DNA from: DASRBO01 sp035653595
GTDB taxonomy: Bacteria; Actinomycetota; Acidimicrobiia; Acidimicrobiales; JAJPHE01
DNA: 11,589 bases
NCBI GenBank assembly: GCA_035653595.1
Contig: DASRBO010000160.1
Coordinates: 1-11,589 of the forward strand
Direction: 5' to 3'
Positions 6,095-11,589 of the stretch are shown piece by piece. The position numbers were made by a program, and so were the translations under genes. Below the pieces are notes generated by a model. That model saw only the letters and a program-made list of their open reading frames with translations. It was not told where the DNA came from and ran no database searches. How positions within the stretch are numbered: position 1 is the first letter of the stretch; each line of letters opens with the position of its first letter.

Positions 6095-6666
6095 GTAACG
6101 GCCTCCTTAACGAGGTTCGGGCCTTCCCCGGGGTCGGGGCCGGCGGAGGGGGGCTTCATGGCCCGGCGCAGCGCTCGCCGGGCGCGGGCCAGACGAACCC
6201 GGAACGCCCCGGGGCTGATGCCCGCCGCCCGGGCCGCCGCCGCCGGACTGAGCGAGGGTTCAGCTGCCAAGACGAGGATCTCCCGCTGGGGCCCGGAGAG
6301 GGTGTCCATGGCGGCCCGCAGGCGAGTGGCCTCGGCTGAGGCGTCCAGACGGTCCACGATGGCCTCGACGTCGTCGGACGAAAGCATGGCCCGGGCGTCC
6401 AGGCGGGCTCGGGCCAGCGCCTCGCGCACCGCCCGACGGCGCTGGTTGGCCAAAAGGTTGGCGGCGATCCCCACCAGCCAGGCGCCCGGATCACCCCGGG
6501 TCGGGTCATAGGACTCGGAGCGCTCCAGAGCGACCACGAACGTGGCCGCCACCAGATCGGCCACGTCGCCCGAGCTGGCCAGCCGCCTGGCGGCGAACCC
6601 CGTTATCTGAGCGACGTGCTCGCGGTAGATAGCGGCGAAGGTCTCCCGGTCGATGCCGCCTGTCAT
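6091..6666 (-). CDS. ECF-type RNA polymerase sigma factor
   Basis: A 191-aa sigma-70 family protein. Region 2 spans about residues 10-78 (FAAIYREHVAQITGFAARRL, GDVADLVAATFVVALE, GDPGAWLVGIAANLLANQRR). Region 4 spans 115-168 (DTLSGPQREILVLAA, then the HTH AAAARAAGISPGAFRVRLAR). There is no region 1.1 or 3, as usual for ECF factors, which redirect RNA polymerase to stress or envelope genes. The ATG at 6666 is chosen because region 2 begins just after it. The open frame reaches 6939, but the upstream residues are unlike sigma factors. The stop overlaps the anti-sigma-like gene by four bases. It has only a weak ribosome site of its own and overlaps a possible leader ORF, so its translation may be coupled. 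Confidence 0.9.
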   Translation of the reverse strand: MTGGIDRETFAAIYREHVAQITGFAARRLASSGDVADLVAATFVVALERSESYDPTRGDPGAWLVGIAANLLANQRRRAVREALARARLDARAMLSSDDVEAIVDRLDASAEATRLRAAMDTLSGPQREILVLAAEPSLSPAAAARAAGISPGAFRVRLARARRALRRAMKPPSAGPDPGEGPNLVKEAVT

Positions 6667-6695
6667 CGCTCGAAGACACCGTCGATCCAGCCCAT
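6663..6695 (-). CDS. Possible 10-aa leader peptide of the sigma operon
   Basis: The short frame MGWIDGVFER begins at an ATG preceded by AAGGAAC, the best ribosome site in this area. Its TGA overlaps the sigma ATG as ATGA. The sigma start lacks a comparable site, so ribosomes may reach it by termination-reinitiation. A peptide this short could be purely regulatory, or simply an accidental ATG. Expression is not demonstrable from sequence. Confidence 0.35.
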   Translation of the reverse strand: MGWIDGVFER

Positions 6696-6702
6696 GTTCC
6701 TT

Positions 6703-6730
6703 ATTGGTCGCAGAGGAGCCAGCGTTACAC
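6703..6730 (-). promoter_or_regulatory. Possible ECF-type promoter for the sigma operon
   Basis: On the minus strand TGTAACG (6729-6723) is followed after 12 bases by CGACCAAT (from 6710). An AAC-containing -35 with a CG-containing -10 resembles self-regulated ECF promoters. Transcription would start close to the leader ATG at 6695. The match is by eye and short. Confidence 0.3.
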
Positions 6731-6926
6731 GCTTTGCGGCGCCCGGCTGGGGGGGCCACCGATCGGCTGAGGCCTTTGGGGGGCGACATCCCGAAATGAC
6801 GCACTCGGCGGCGCTCTTCTCGGCTGGTGTCGTCTGGATTGGATGGGCCGGGCCCCCTACCCCGGGTGAAGCGCCGACCGATCAAGGGCACACAAGCGCA
6901 GACTTCGTGAGCGCTCCCGGCGGCGG

Positions 6927-7082
6927 CTAGACCGCCCACAGGGCTTCGGTGGGTGAACGGCGGGCGGCGCGCAGGGCAGGCATGAGCCCGGCGACGGCGC
7001 CAATGATGAGGGAGGCCGCGATACCCCCGGCCCAGGCTTCAGCAGGAATGACGGTGACCTATTGTTTGGTCTGGGCGTAGGT
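6927..7082 (-). pseudogene. C-terminal relic of an FtsX/MacB-type ABC transporter permease
   Basis: Minus-strand codons read TYAQTKQ, a TAG stop (7061-7059), then VTVIPAEAWAGGIAASL through IIGAVAGLMPALRAARRSP and TEALWAV to a TAG at 6929-6927. The run AGLMPALRAARRSPTEAL is the typical last-helix ending of FtsX-like permeases in MacB-type lipoprotein or peptide export complexes. The internal TAG stands where a Trp would be expected (TGG to TAG). Farther upstream the frame has more stops and the resemblance is lost, so only the last membrane helix survives. No ATPase gene accompanies it. It is a decayed fragment beside the sigma operon. Confidence 0.75.
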
Positions 7083-7397
7083 CGAACGCTACGAGACGCT
7101 CGGTGACGCCGAGGCGATAACGAGGGCGCGCGAATAGGCACTCGGCGGTTGCTTGAACGCCGTTCGGGGGGGTACCCCGGAAGCGCACGTAGGCTCGGAC
7201 CTCAGGAGGACGCCGCCCGATAGGCGGAGCCCGGCGATGTCCGCACCGGGTTACGGCGACTCGGAGGACCTAGACCGAGACAGCGCGATTAGGTGTCCGG
7301 CATCCCTGAGCCTGTTCTGCGCCCTCCTTGGCCTCACAACGGTGGACACGATCCGAACCCGTCACCGGAGCACCCGATTTGGCAATCTGTAGCTGTG
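7083..7397. other. Stretch without a recognisable gene
   Basis: Between the permease relic and the ankyrin gene I see no supported coding sequence, RNA gene or repeat. It may hold further decayed permease sequence on the minus strand and the ankyrin gene's promoter. The frames open here are short and of unremarkable composition. Confidence 0.4.
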
Positions 7398-8114
7398 ATG
7401 AAGCCAAGTCGGGGATCCGAGAACCTCGATCATGCCCTGCGCGAGCTCTTCTCTGCGATCGCCTCGCGTGACCACGTCGCGGTCACGCGCACGCTTGATC
7501 AAACGCCCGGTTTGGTCACGGCAGCCCTCCGAATCGGAGCGAGCCGCCAGAATCCACGACCGTACTTCCTCAGCCCCATTCGTCATTATGTCTACTCCGG
7601 CGACACGGCACTGCATGTGGCCGCGGCTGCCCATGATCGGGTACTCGCCGAGTCACTGGTTGCCCGAGGCGCCACCGTTCGCGCACGCAACCGAAGAGGA
7701 GCCGAACCGCTCCATTACGCCGCAAATGGTGGACCGAGCTCGGATACGAGTGCGCAACGGTCGCTGATCACTTTTCTCATTGATGCTGGCGCGGACCCTA
7801 ACGCACTCGACAAGAGCGGAGTATCGCCGCTACATCGGGCCGTAAGGGATCGATGCTCCGGCGGGGTCCGGGCGCTGATCGACAAGGGTGCCGATCCTCT
7901 ACTGATGAACAAGAGTGGCTCGACCCCGCTTCACCTGGCTGTCCAGAACACGGGCAAGAGTCTCTCTGGGTCTGATGCGGCAAAGGAGGAGCAACATCAG
8001 ATCATCGCGTTGCTGCTGGAACATGGCGCGAGCCCTCACGATGTAGACGCCAAAGGCAAGACCGTTGCAGCCGCCGCCGAGAGCGACTGGATAAGACAAC
8101 TGCTCGAGCGCTGA
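7398..8114 (+). CDS. Ankyrin-repeat protein
   Basis: A 238-aa protein built of about five ankyrin repeats from residue 68 on: GDTALHVAAAAHDRVLAESL, GAEPLHYAANGG...LITFLIDAGADPN, GVSPLHRAVRD...LIDKGADPL, GSTPLHLAVQN...IIALLLEHGASPH, and a last partial one (GKTVAAAAES). Inserts of about 7-10 residues (PSSDTSAQRS; TGKSLSGSDAAKEEQ) lengthen the second and fourth repeats. The N-terminal 65 residues are a helical cap. No signal peptide or membrane segment, so it is probably cytoplasmic. Ankyrin repeats bind other proteins; the partner is unknown. The frame is open from 7293, but the ATG at 7398 is preferred because upstream residues are proline-rich and non-ankyrin. Single-gene unit as far as can be seen. 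Confidence 0.85.
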   Translation: MKPSRGSENLDHALRELFSAIASRDHVAVTRTLDQTPGLVTAALRIGASRQNPRPYFLSPIRHYVYSGDTALHVAAAAHDRVLAESLVARGATVRARNRRGAEPLHYAANGGPSSDTSAQRSLITFLIDAGADPNALDKSGVSPLHRAVRDRCSGGVRALIDKGADPLLMNKSGSTPLHLAVQNTGKSLSGSDAAKEEQHQIIALLLEHGASPHDVDAKGKTVAAAAESDWIRQLLER

Positions 8115-8314
8115 ACCATCAGCCGGTCGCGGGTGTCCCCGAATCCCGACCAATACCAAAATGAATCGGGTAACCCAGGCCGTTATCCGTGGCCGACCTG
8201 CCCACCGGGGGCACCCACTACAGTCACGCCGAGCAAGACCTCGGGCTACTCAGTGGCCAAGCGGAACAGGGGAACCCACGAGATCCACGTGTCTCCGGGT
8301 GGCACACTGATGAC

Positions 8315-8692
8315 ATGGAGATCGTGAACTCCGACCCTGTCCTTGCCGTCCATGACCTGGATCTAACCTCTGATTGGTTCACGCGTGTGCTCGGCTGTGA
8401 GCGGACAGACCCCGACCCGGGCAACTGGACGTTCTGCAGAGGAGGAACCGTCACGTTCATGCTGGGGCGTTGCCCTGAAGTCGTTCCGGCGTCCGAGCTC
8501 GGAGATCACAGTTACCTTGCATACCTGACCGTCGACAACGTGGACGACTTCCACGCACGCGCCATCTCAGAAGGAGCCGAAGTCCTCAAAGCCCCGACAG
8601 ACGAACCCTGGGGACGTCGAGAAATGGGATTGCGGTCGCCCGACGGTCATCGGTTCATACTCGGCGAACGTATTCAAGGAGCGAGACACTGA
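8315..8692 (+). CDS. VOC-superfamily (glyoxalase/bleomycin-resistance-like) protein
   Basis: A 125-aa protein with the two beta-alpha-beta-beta-beta halves of the vicinal oxygen chelate fold: PVLAVHDLDLTSDWFTRVLG at the start, TFMLGRCPE, then YLAYLTVDNVDDFHARAISEGAEVL (in part) and the typical ending GLRSPDGHRFILGE. Members include glyoxalase I, dioxygenases and antibiotic-binding proteins; substrate cannot be told from sequence. H13 and E119-region residues may be metal ligands, not certain. The frame is open from 8189, but the ATG at 8315 begins right at the first strand. The preceding 40 residues do not look like part of the fold. Ribosome site is weak. Confidence 0.85.
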   Translation: MEIVNSDPVLAVHDLDLTSDWFTRVLGCERTDPDPGNWTFCRGGTVTFMLGRCPEVVPASELGDHSYLAYLTVDNVDDFHARAISEGAEVLKAPTDEPWGRREMGLRSPDGHRFILGERIQGARH

Positions 8693-9006
8693 CGCCGTCG
8701 CTCAGGCTGAGTTCGGCGTCGATCTCGGCCGGTTTGATCCGCGCTCCCTTGGGAGGTACTGCGGCCCTCATTTAGCCACGGTCACACTATCGGCGCCAGC
8801 CATACTGATTGCCAACACCCGGCCTGTCCGGGTGCCCCTCCGAAGCTCGTACCGGAATCTCGCGTCACCCGTAGCACGAAACCACCGGCTACTCGGTCGA
8901 CTTTCGGGTTAGGTACCCGAAGCTCGGGCCGGTCGTGCCGAATCGGGCGCCGGCTGAGGCGACACCCGCGTGCACGCTCGCTCGGCCCAGCTGAGGAAGG
9001 TAACCA
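8693..9006. other. Convergent intergenic stretch
   Basis: This region separates the 3' ends of the VOC gene (+) and the recombinase gene (-). It holds an inverted repeat, TTCGGGT (8903-8909) and ACCCGAA (8915-8921), which might terminate either gene although no T-run follows. CCGAAGCTCG occurs twice (8840-8849 and 8917-8926). Nothing else is recognised. Confidence 0.4.
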
Positions 9007-11220
9007 TCAACCGGTCATCCATGTCCGCAGGCTGGCCGTGGTCAGGCGGCAGGGGCCGCGTCCGCCTACCTCGTGAAGGACGCCGGCTCGAACGAGGTCG
9101 AGTAGCTCGCCTTGTCCTCGATCGGTGAATCTGACGATTTCGCCAAGCCGTACGGCGGCGGGTTCCTCCGCCACCGTGCCCTGATGCTCGGTCCGGTAAC
9201 GCTCAACCGATTCGCGGGTAACGAATCTGGCATTGCTGCCGTCGGTCTCTGGATCAACCTCGAGTTGGCCGCGTTTGGCCATCAAACCGATGGTGCTCAC
9301 CGCCATGTTGAGCCGGGTGGCGGCCGCCGCCAGCTTCATCGAGCGCTGGTGCAAGGCCCGCAGTCGACCATGCTCGTCTCGTAGACGCTGTCCCGTCTCG
9401 ACCGAGATCTCGAACTGACGGCTGGTGGGATGGCGATCCAGCTGCAGGCCGAGGCGCCGGGCGGTCTGGTAGAGGTCGTGGTATCGAACGCCGAGCTGGT
9501 CGGCCAGGTCCGGGAGCTGCACCCGGTCGCGGAGACGGTCGCGTAGTGACAAAACCGCGCTGAGCCGGGTCCATCGTCGTTCGACTCCGTCGCCGTCGGC
9601 GACGATGACGCAGGTCAAGGTGCCGTCGCGCATCCAACACCTTGCCGTGGTGCTGCCGATCCCGAGCTCGGCGGCCACACGGATGGTGTCGCACAGCGGA
9701 TCATCGACACTGTCGGGATCGATCATCCAGCCGGCCGCCCCGAGCGTGGCATCGACATGGGCGGCCCGCTCGAGGTAACGGTTGGAGTGGCCCCATCGGA
9801 TCCGTCGAGTCGTCGGGACGATCAGGGAACCGATCGAACCCCTGATGATCTCCTCGAGGACCCGGGCGACATTTTCGAGTGGGGTGAGCTCGGGATGGTC
9901 AAGGGTGTAGACCCGGCCGTAGACGTCGTCGGCGGCCCGGTGGCCCATGAAGCGGCGGCGGACGGCGTCCTCGATGCCGGGCTGCCAAGCGAGATCGGTA
10001 GCAACGCTCTTACGCAGTAGGTGCGGTACTACCGGGAAGCCGAGATCGTCGGCGCCGAGCCCCTCGGCCGCTGCCGCGCTCACGAACGCCTCCCGGAAGC
10101 TCAACTGTCCCGCTTCGTCACCGTGCCGCAGACCGGGTATCAGCCTGGCCGTGTCCTCCACGTCTCCGCTGTCAGGGTCAATGTGAAACGCGTCTAGCAC
10201 CAGCCTCAACAGGTCCATCATTGCTGGGGGCACGACCAAGACCCGTGACGAGGCCTCCGTCTTGGTTGACTCCTTGTAGCTCACGGTCACCACTTGGCCG
10301 TCGTCGTCACGGACCCGGAAGAGTCGTCCTCCCTGGCTTCTGACCAGCAGCAGACCGCTATCGCCCAGATCCACCACGTCATCGACCAGCACCCCGAAGG
10401 CTTCGGAGATCCGCAATCCCATCACCCGCTGCAGCCACAGCACGATCTGATGAACCGGGTGCAGATGGGCCGCGATCCGGGCGCACTCCGGGAAGCTCAA
10501 CGGTCGCAGTTGTGCGACCGGCCGTCGGGCCCGGGCCACCGCCGGGTCTGGTCTTGGGGCATCCAGTCCCTCCGTGGGATCGAAACCGGCGGCCAAGAGT
10601 CCGTTCGCTCGGGAGAACGCCAGAACCCGGCGCAGCACCCACAGCGCGTCGGCCACCACCGGCTGGGACAATCCGACTGGCCGCTGCCGTTTCGATCTCT
10701 TCACGGCCACGGCGGTCGTCTCTGGGATACGAACGCGCCCTTCCATATCGCGGTAGGCGCCGACCAGCTCGCCATCACGCCACCGTCGCCGTACCGTCGA
10801 CACGCTCACCCTGGCCGCCGTCGCCGCCTCCCGCATAGACAGCTCCCGGCCCTCCCCTACTGCAATCAGCACCGGCTCGGCGGGAGCGGACGCGGCTGTC
10901 TCGCCTTGGCGGCGACCGACCAGATGCAGCAGCCAGTCGTGCACCATGAAGTAACTGATGTCGCCCACCGTCGTGGTCTGCGGAGCGAACCACGGCAAGA
11001 CATAGCCGTCAAGGATCCGGCGGACCTGCCTGGCCCGGTCGGGCCCCGCCCGCCGTAGATCGTCATAGGCAGCCGCCACCCACATCCTCGCCACCGATTC
11101 CACATCGGCCCTGAACCCCGACGCCCCCGAGGAGAAATCTGCCCTCGCGAAGGGCGTGGTGGGCCGTACGTGCGCGCTGACCATGCCACCAGCGTTGCTA
11201 AAACCCCTGGTCGCAGGCAC
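9007..11220 (-). CDS. Large tyrosine recombinase/integrase with multiple HTH modules
   Basis: A 737-aa site-specific recombinase. Catalytic residues are readable: R270 in MGLRISEA, K320 in ESTKTEASSRVLVVP, H400 and R403 in HLLRKS, H427 in MGH, and a nucleophile Tyr at Y438 or Y434 in DDVYGRVYTLDH. These break and rejoin DNA through a 3'-phosphotyrosyl link. The N-terminal arm-binding region (37-210) is interrupted by a MerR/excisionase-like HTH (about 126-172, ELSMREAATAARVSVSTVRR). After the catalytic domain, a tail of about 230 residues holds four more HTH-like units: about 508-558, 567-612, 626-676 and 688-737. Ordinary integrases are 300-450 aa. GTG at 11220 is the outermost start; an in-frame ATG lies at 11184. 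The gene faces away from the right repeat copy. It may mobilise this region or act at the repeats. Confidence 0.9.
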   Translation of the reverse strand: MPATRGFSNAGGMVSAHVRPTTPFARADFSSGASGFRADVESVARMWVAAAYDDLRRAGPDRARQVRRILDGYVLPWFAPQTTTVGDISYFMVHDWLLHLVGRRQGETAASAPAEPVLIAVGEGRELSMREAATAARVSVSTVRRRWRDGELVGAYRDMEGRVRIPETTAVAVKRSKRQRPVGLSQPVVADALWVLRRVLAFSRANGLLAAGFDPTEGLDAPRPDPAVARARRPVAQLRPLSFPECARIAAHLHPVHQIVLWLQRVMGLRISEAFGVLVDDVVDLGDSGLLLVRSQGGRLFRVRDDDGQVVTVSYKESTKTEASSRVLVVPPAMMDLLRLVLDAFHIDPDSGDVEDTARLIPGLRHGDEAGQLSFREAFVSAAAAEGLGADDLGFPVVPHLLRKSVATDLAWQPGIEDAVRRRFMGHRAADDVYGRVYTLDHPELTPLENVARVLEEIIRGSIGSLIVPTTRRIRWGHSNRYLERAAHVDATLGAAGWMIDPDSVDDPLCDTIRVAAELGIGSTTARCWMRDGTLTCVIVADGDGVERRWTRLSAVLSLRDRLRDRVQLPDLADQLGVRYHDLYQTARRLGLQLDRHPTSRQFEISVETGQRLRDEHGRLRALHQRSMKLAAAATRLNMAVSTIGLMAKRGQLEVDPETDGSNARFVTRESVERYRTEHQGTVAEEPAAVRLGEIVRFTDRGQGELLDLVRAGVLHEVGGRGPCRLTTASLRTWMTG

Positions 11221-11276
11221 ATCGACCAGAACGCCGCTTCTCAGATAGGCCCCTGCGGGTTACCGACCCCCCGACC

Positions 11277-11303
11277 GCCGAGTCATCAAGTTCGTAACTC
11301 GGC
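11277..11303. repeat. Inverted repeat upstream of the recombinase
   Basis: GCCGAGT (11277-11283) and ACTCGGC (11297-11303) form a perfect 7-bp inverted repeat with a 13-base centre, 57 bases upstream of the recombinase GTG. It could be an operator or a recombinase core-like site. No T-run follows on either strand. Confidence 0.4.
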
Positions 11304-11335
11304 TGTCGAGGGTTCAGCTAGTGGCGGGGGAATCC

Positions 11336-11385
11336 GCTGGTTGCCAGGGGTCTGCGTACGCACCGCATAGGCGGCTGCATACTCA
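11336..11385. repeat. Right copy of the 50-bp direct repeat (with 5008-5057)
   Basis: This is the partner of the block at 5008-5057, 49 of 50 identical and in the same orientation, 6,328 bases away. It lies about 115 bases upstream of the recombinase start, between that gene and the ribbon-helix-helix gene. Confidence 0.85.
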
Positions 11386-11408
11386 ATATCCTGGGTCTGG
11401 CCGGATTG

Positions 11409-11440
11409 TGCCCGAGAAACGCACTCGGCGCCCGAGAAAC
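11409..11440. repeat. Right arm blocks: paired GCCCGAGAAAC motifs
   Basis: TGCCCGAGAAAC (11409-11420) and GCGCCCGAGAAAC (11428-11440) repeat the motif pair seen at 5081-5113, with the same 73-base offset from the 50-bp block and nearly the same mutual spacing. Confidence 0.7.
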
Positions 11441-11472
11441 GCCAGGCCAGGCCTCCCGGTAGCCCGGAGTAT

Positions 11473-11589
11473 TCAGCCCGTCTTCTCCTCCTTGAGTTCG
11501 TGCTCCACGGCTCGGCGGATCCAGCTCGACACAGAGCGGTCGTCCTCTCCGGCCCGACGACGAATCTCATCAAGTGTCTCAGCCGGAAA
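11473..11589 (-). CDS. Ribbon-helix-helix (CopG/Arc-like) protein, C-terminal part
   Basis: The gene runs in from the right edge and ends at TGA 11475-11473. The 38 readable residues begin FPAETLDEIRRRAGEDDRSV and continue SSWIRRAVEHELKEEKTG. This matches the ribbon-helix-helix pattern: end of the DNA-contacting strand, helix A (ETLDEIRRRAGED), the turn (RSVSS) and helix B (WIRRAVEHELKEE). Such proteins are small dimeric repressors, often antitoxins. The N-terminus, including the strand residues that read DNA, is outside the window. No toxin gene follows downstream; the next feature is the repeat block at 11440-11336. Confidence 0.75.
   Translation of the reverse strand, partial: FPAETLDEIRRRAGEDDRSVSSWIRRAVEHELKEEKTG

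Noticed and set aside
8115..8314. N-terminal extension of the VOC protein from 8189
   Set aside because: The extra 42 residues do not fit the VOC fold, which starts right after the ATG at 8315.
10294..11058. 254-codon open frame on the plus strand
   Set aside because: It lies wholly within the recombinase gene on the other strand and is His/Gln/Pro-rich, typical of a shadow frame.

Overview
The window is high-GC bacterial DNA with frequent GTG/TTG starts, tightly coupled genes (1-4 base overlaps), an ECF sigma/anti-sigma pair and an FtsX-type permease relic. Together these suggest an actinobacterium (Actinomycetota, possibly an uncultured lineage). The species cannot be named from the sequence. 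No rRNA, tRNA or CRISPR array was seen. The region looks accessory: mobile-element traces, decayed genes, toxin/defence-type genes and a large recombinase.

Layout. (1) 1-240: probable right end of an IS21-like insertion sequence (two direct copies of a GGGGGAATT...GTGATC end motif). It lies next to (2) 283-1596 (+), the 3' part of a DUF3427-type superfamily II helicase that has lost its ATPase half. (3) Convergent to it, on the minus strand from 4626 down to 1662, is a compact cluster. In transcription order it holds a Xre/HigA-like HTH regulator, an ADP-ribosyltransferase-like protein with an H-Y-E triad, an unknown 169-aa protein, a small HEPN-motif protein, a 62-aa unknown protein and an HNH endonuclease. 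A promoter-like -10 box and a perfect 9-bp inverted repeat (4716-4737) lie upstream of the HTH gene. This looks like a toxin-antitoxin or defence module and is the best candidate for an undescribed system.

(4) 4912-5115 holds a strong hairpin terminator (minus strand) and the left copy of a 50-bp direct repeat. (5) 5228-6695 (-): anti-sigma-like membrane protein, ECF sigma factor and a possible 10-codon leader peptide coupled to it. (6) 6927-7082 (-): relic of an FtsX/MacB-type permease with an in-frame stop. (7) 7398-8114 (+): ankyrin-repeat protein. (8) 8315-8692 (+): VOC/glyoxalase-like protein. (9) 9007-11220 (-): a 737-aa tyrosine recombinase with one HTH-like module inside its N-terminal region and about four more in a C-terminal tail. 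(10) 11336-11440: the right copy of the repeat, upstream of the recombinase. (11) 11473-11589 (-): C-terminal part of a ribbon-helix-helix protein running off the window.

How the parts may work together. The HTH protein probably represses its own operon through the palindrome and may neutralise the ART-like and/or HEPN protein. The HNH nuclease and truncated helicase next door give the region a defence-island character. The recombinase and the direct repeats at 5008 and 11336 raise the possibility of a mobile segment of about 6.3 kb. The repeat's arm-like blocks are conserved on the same side of both copies, which fits a duplicated recombinase-binding or regulatory region better than a simple attL/attR pair.
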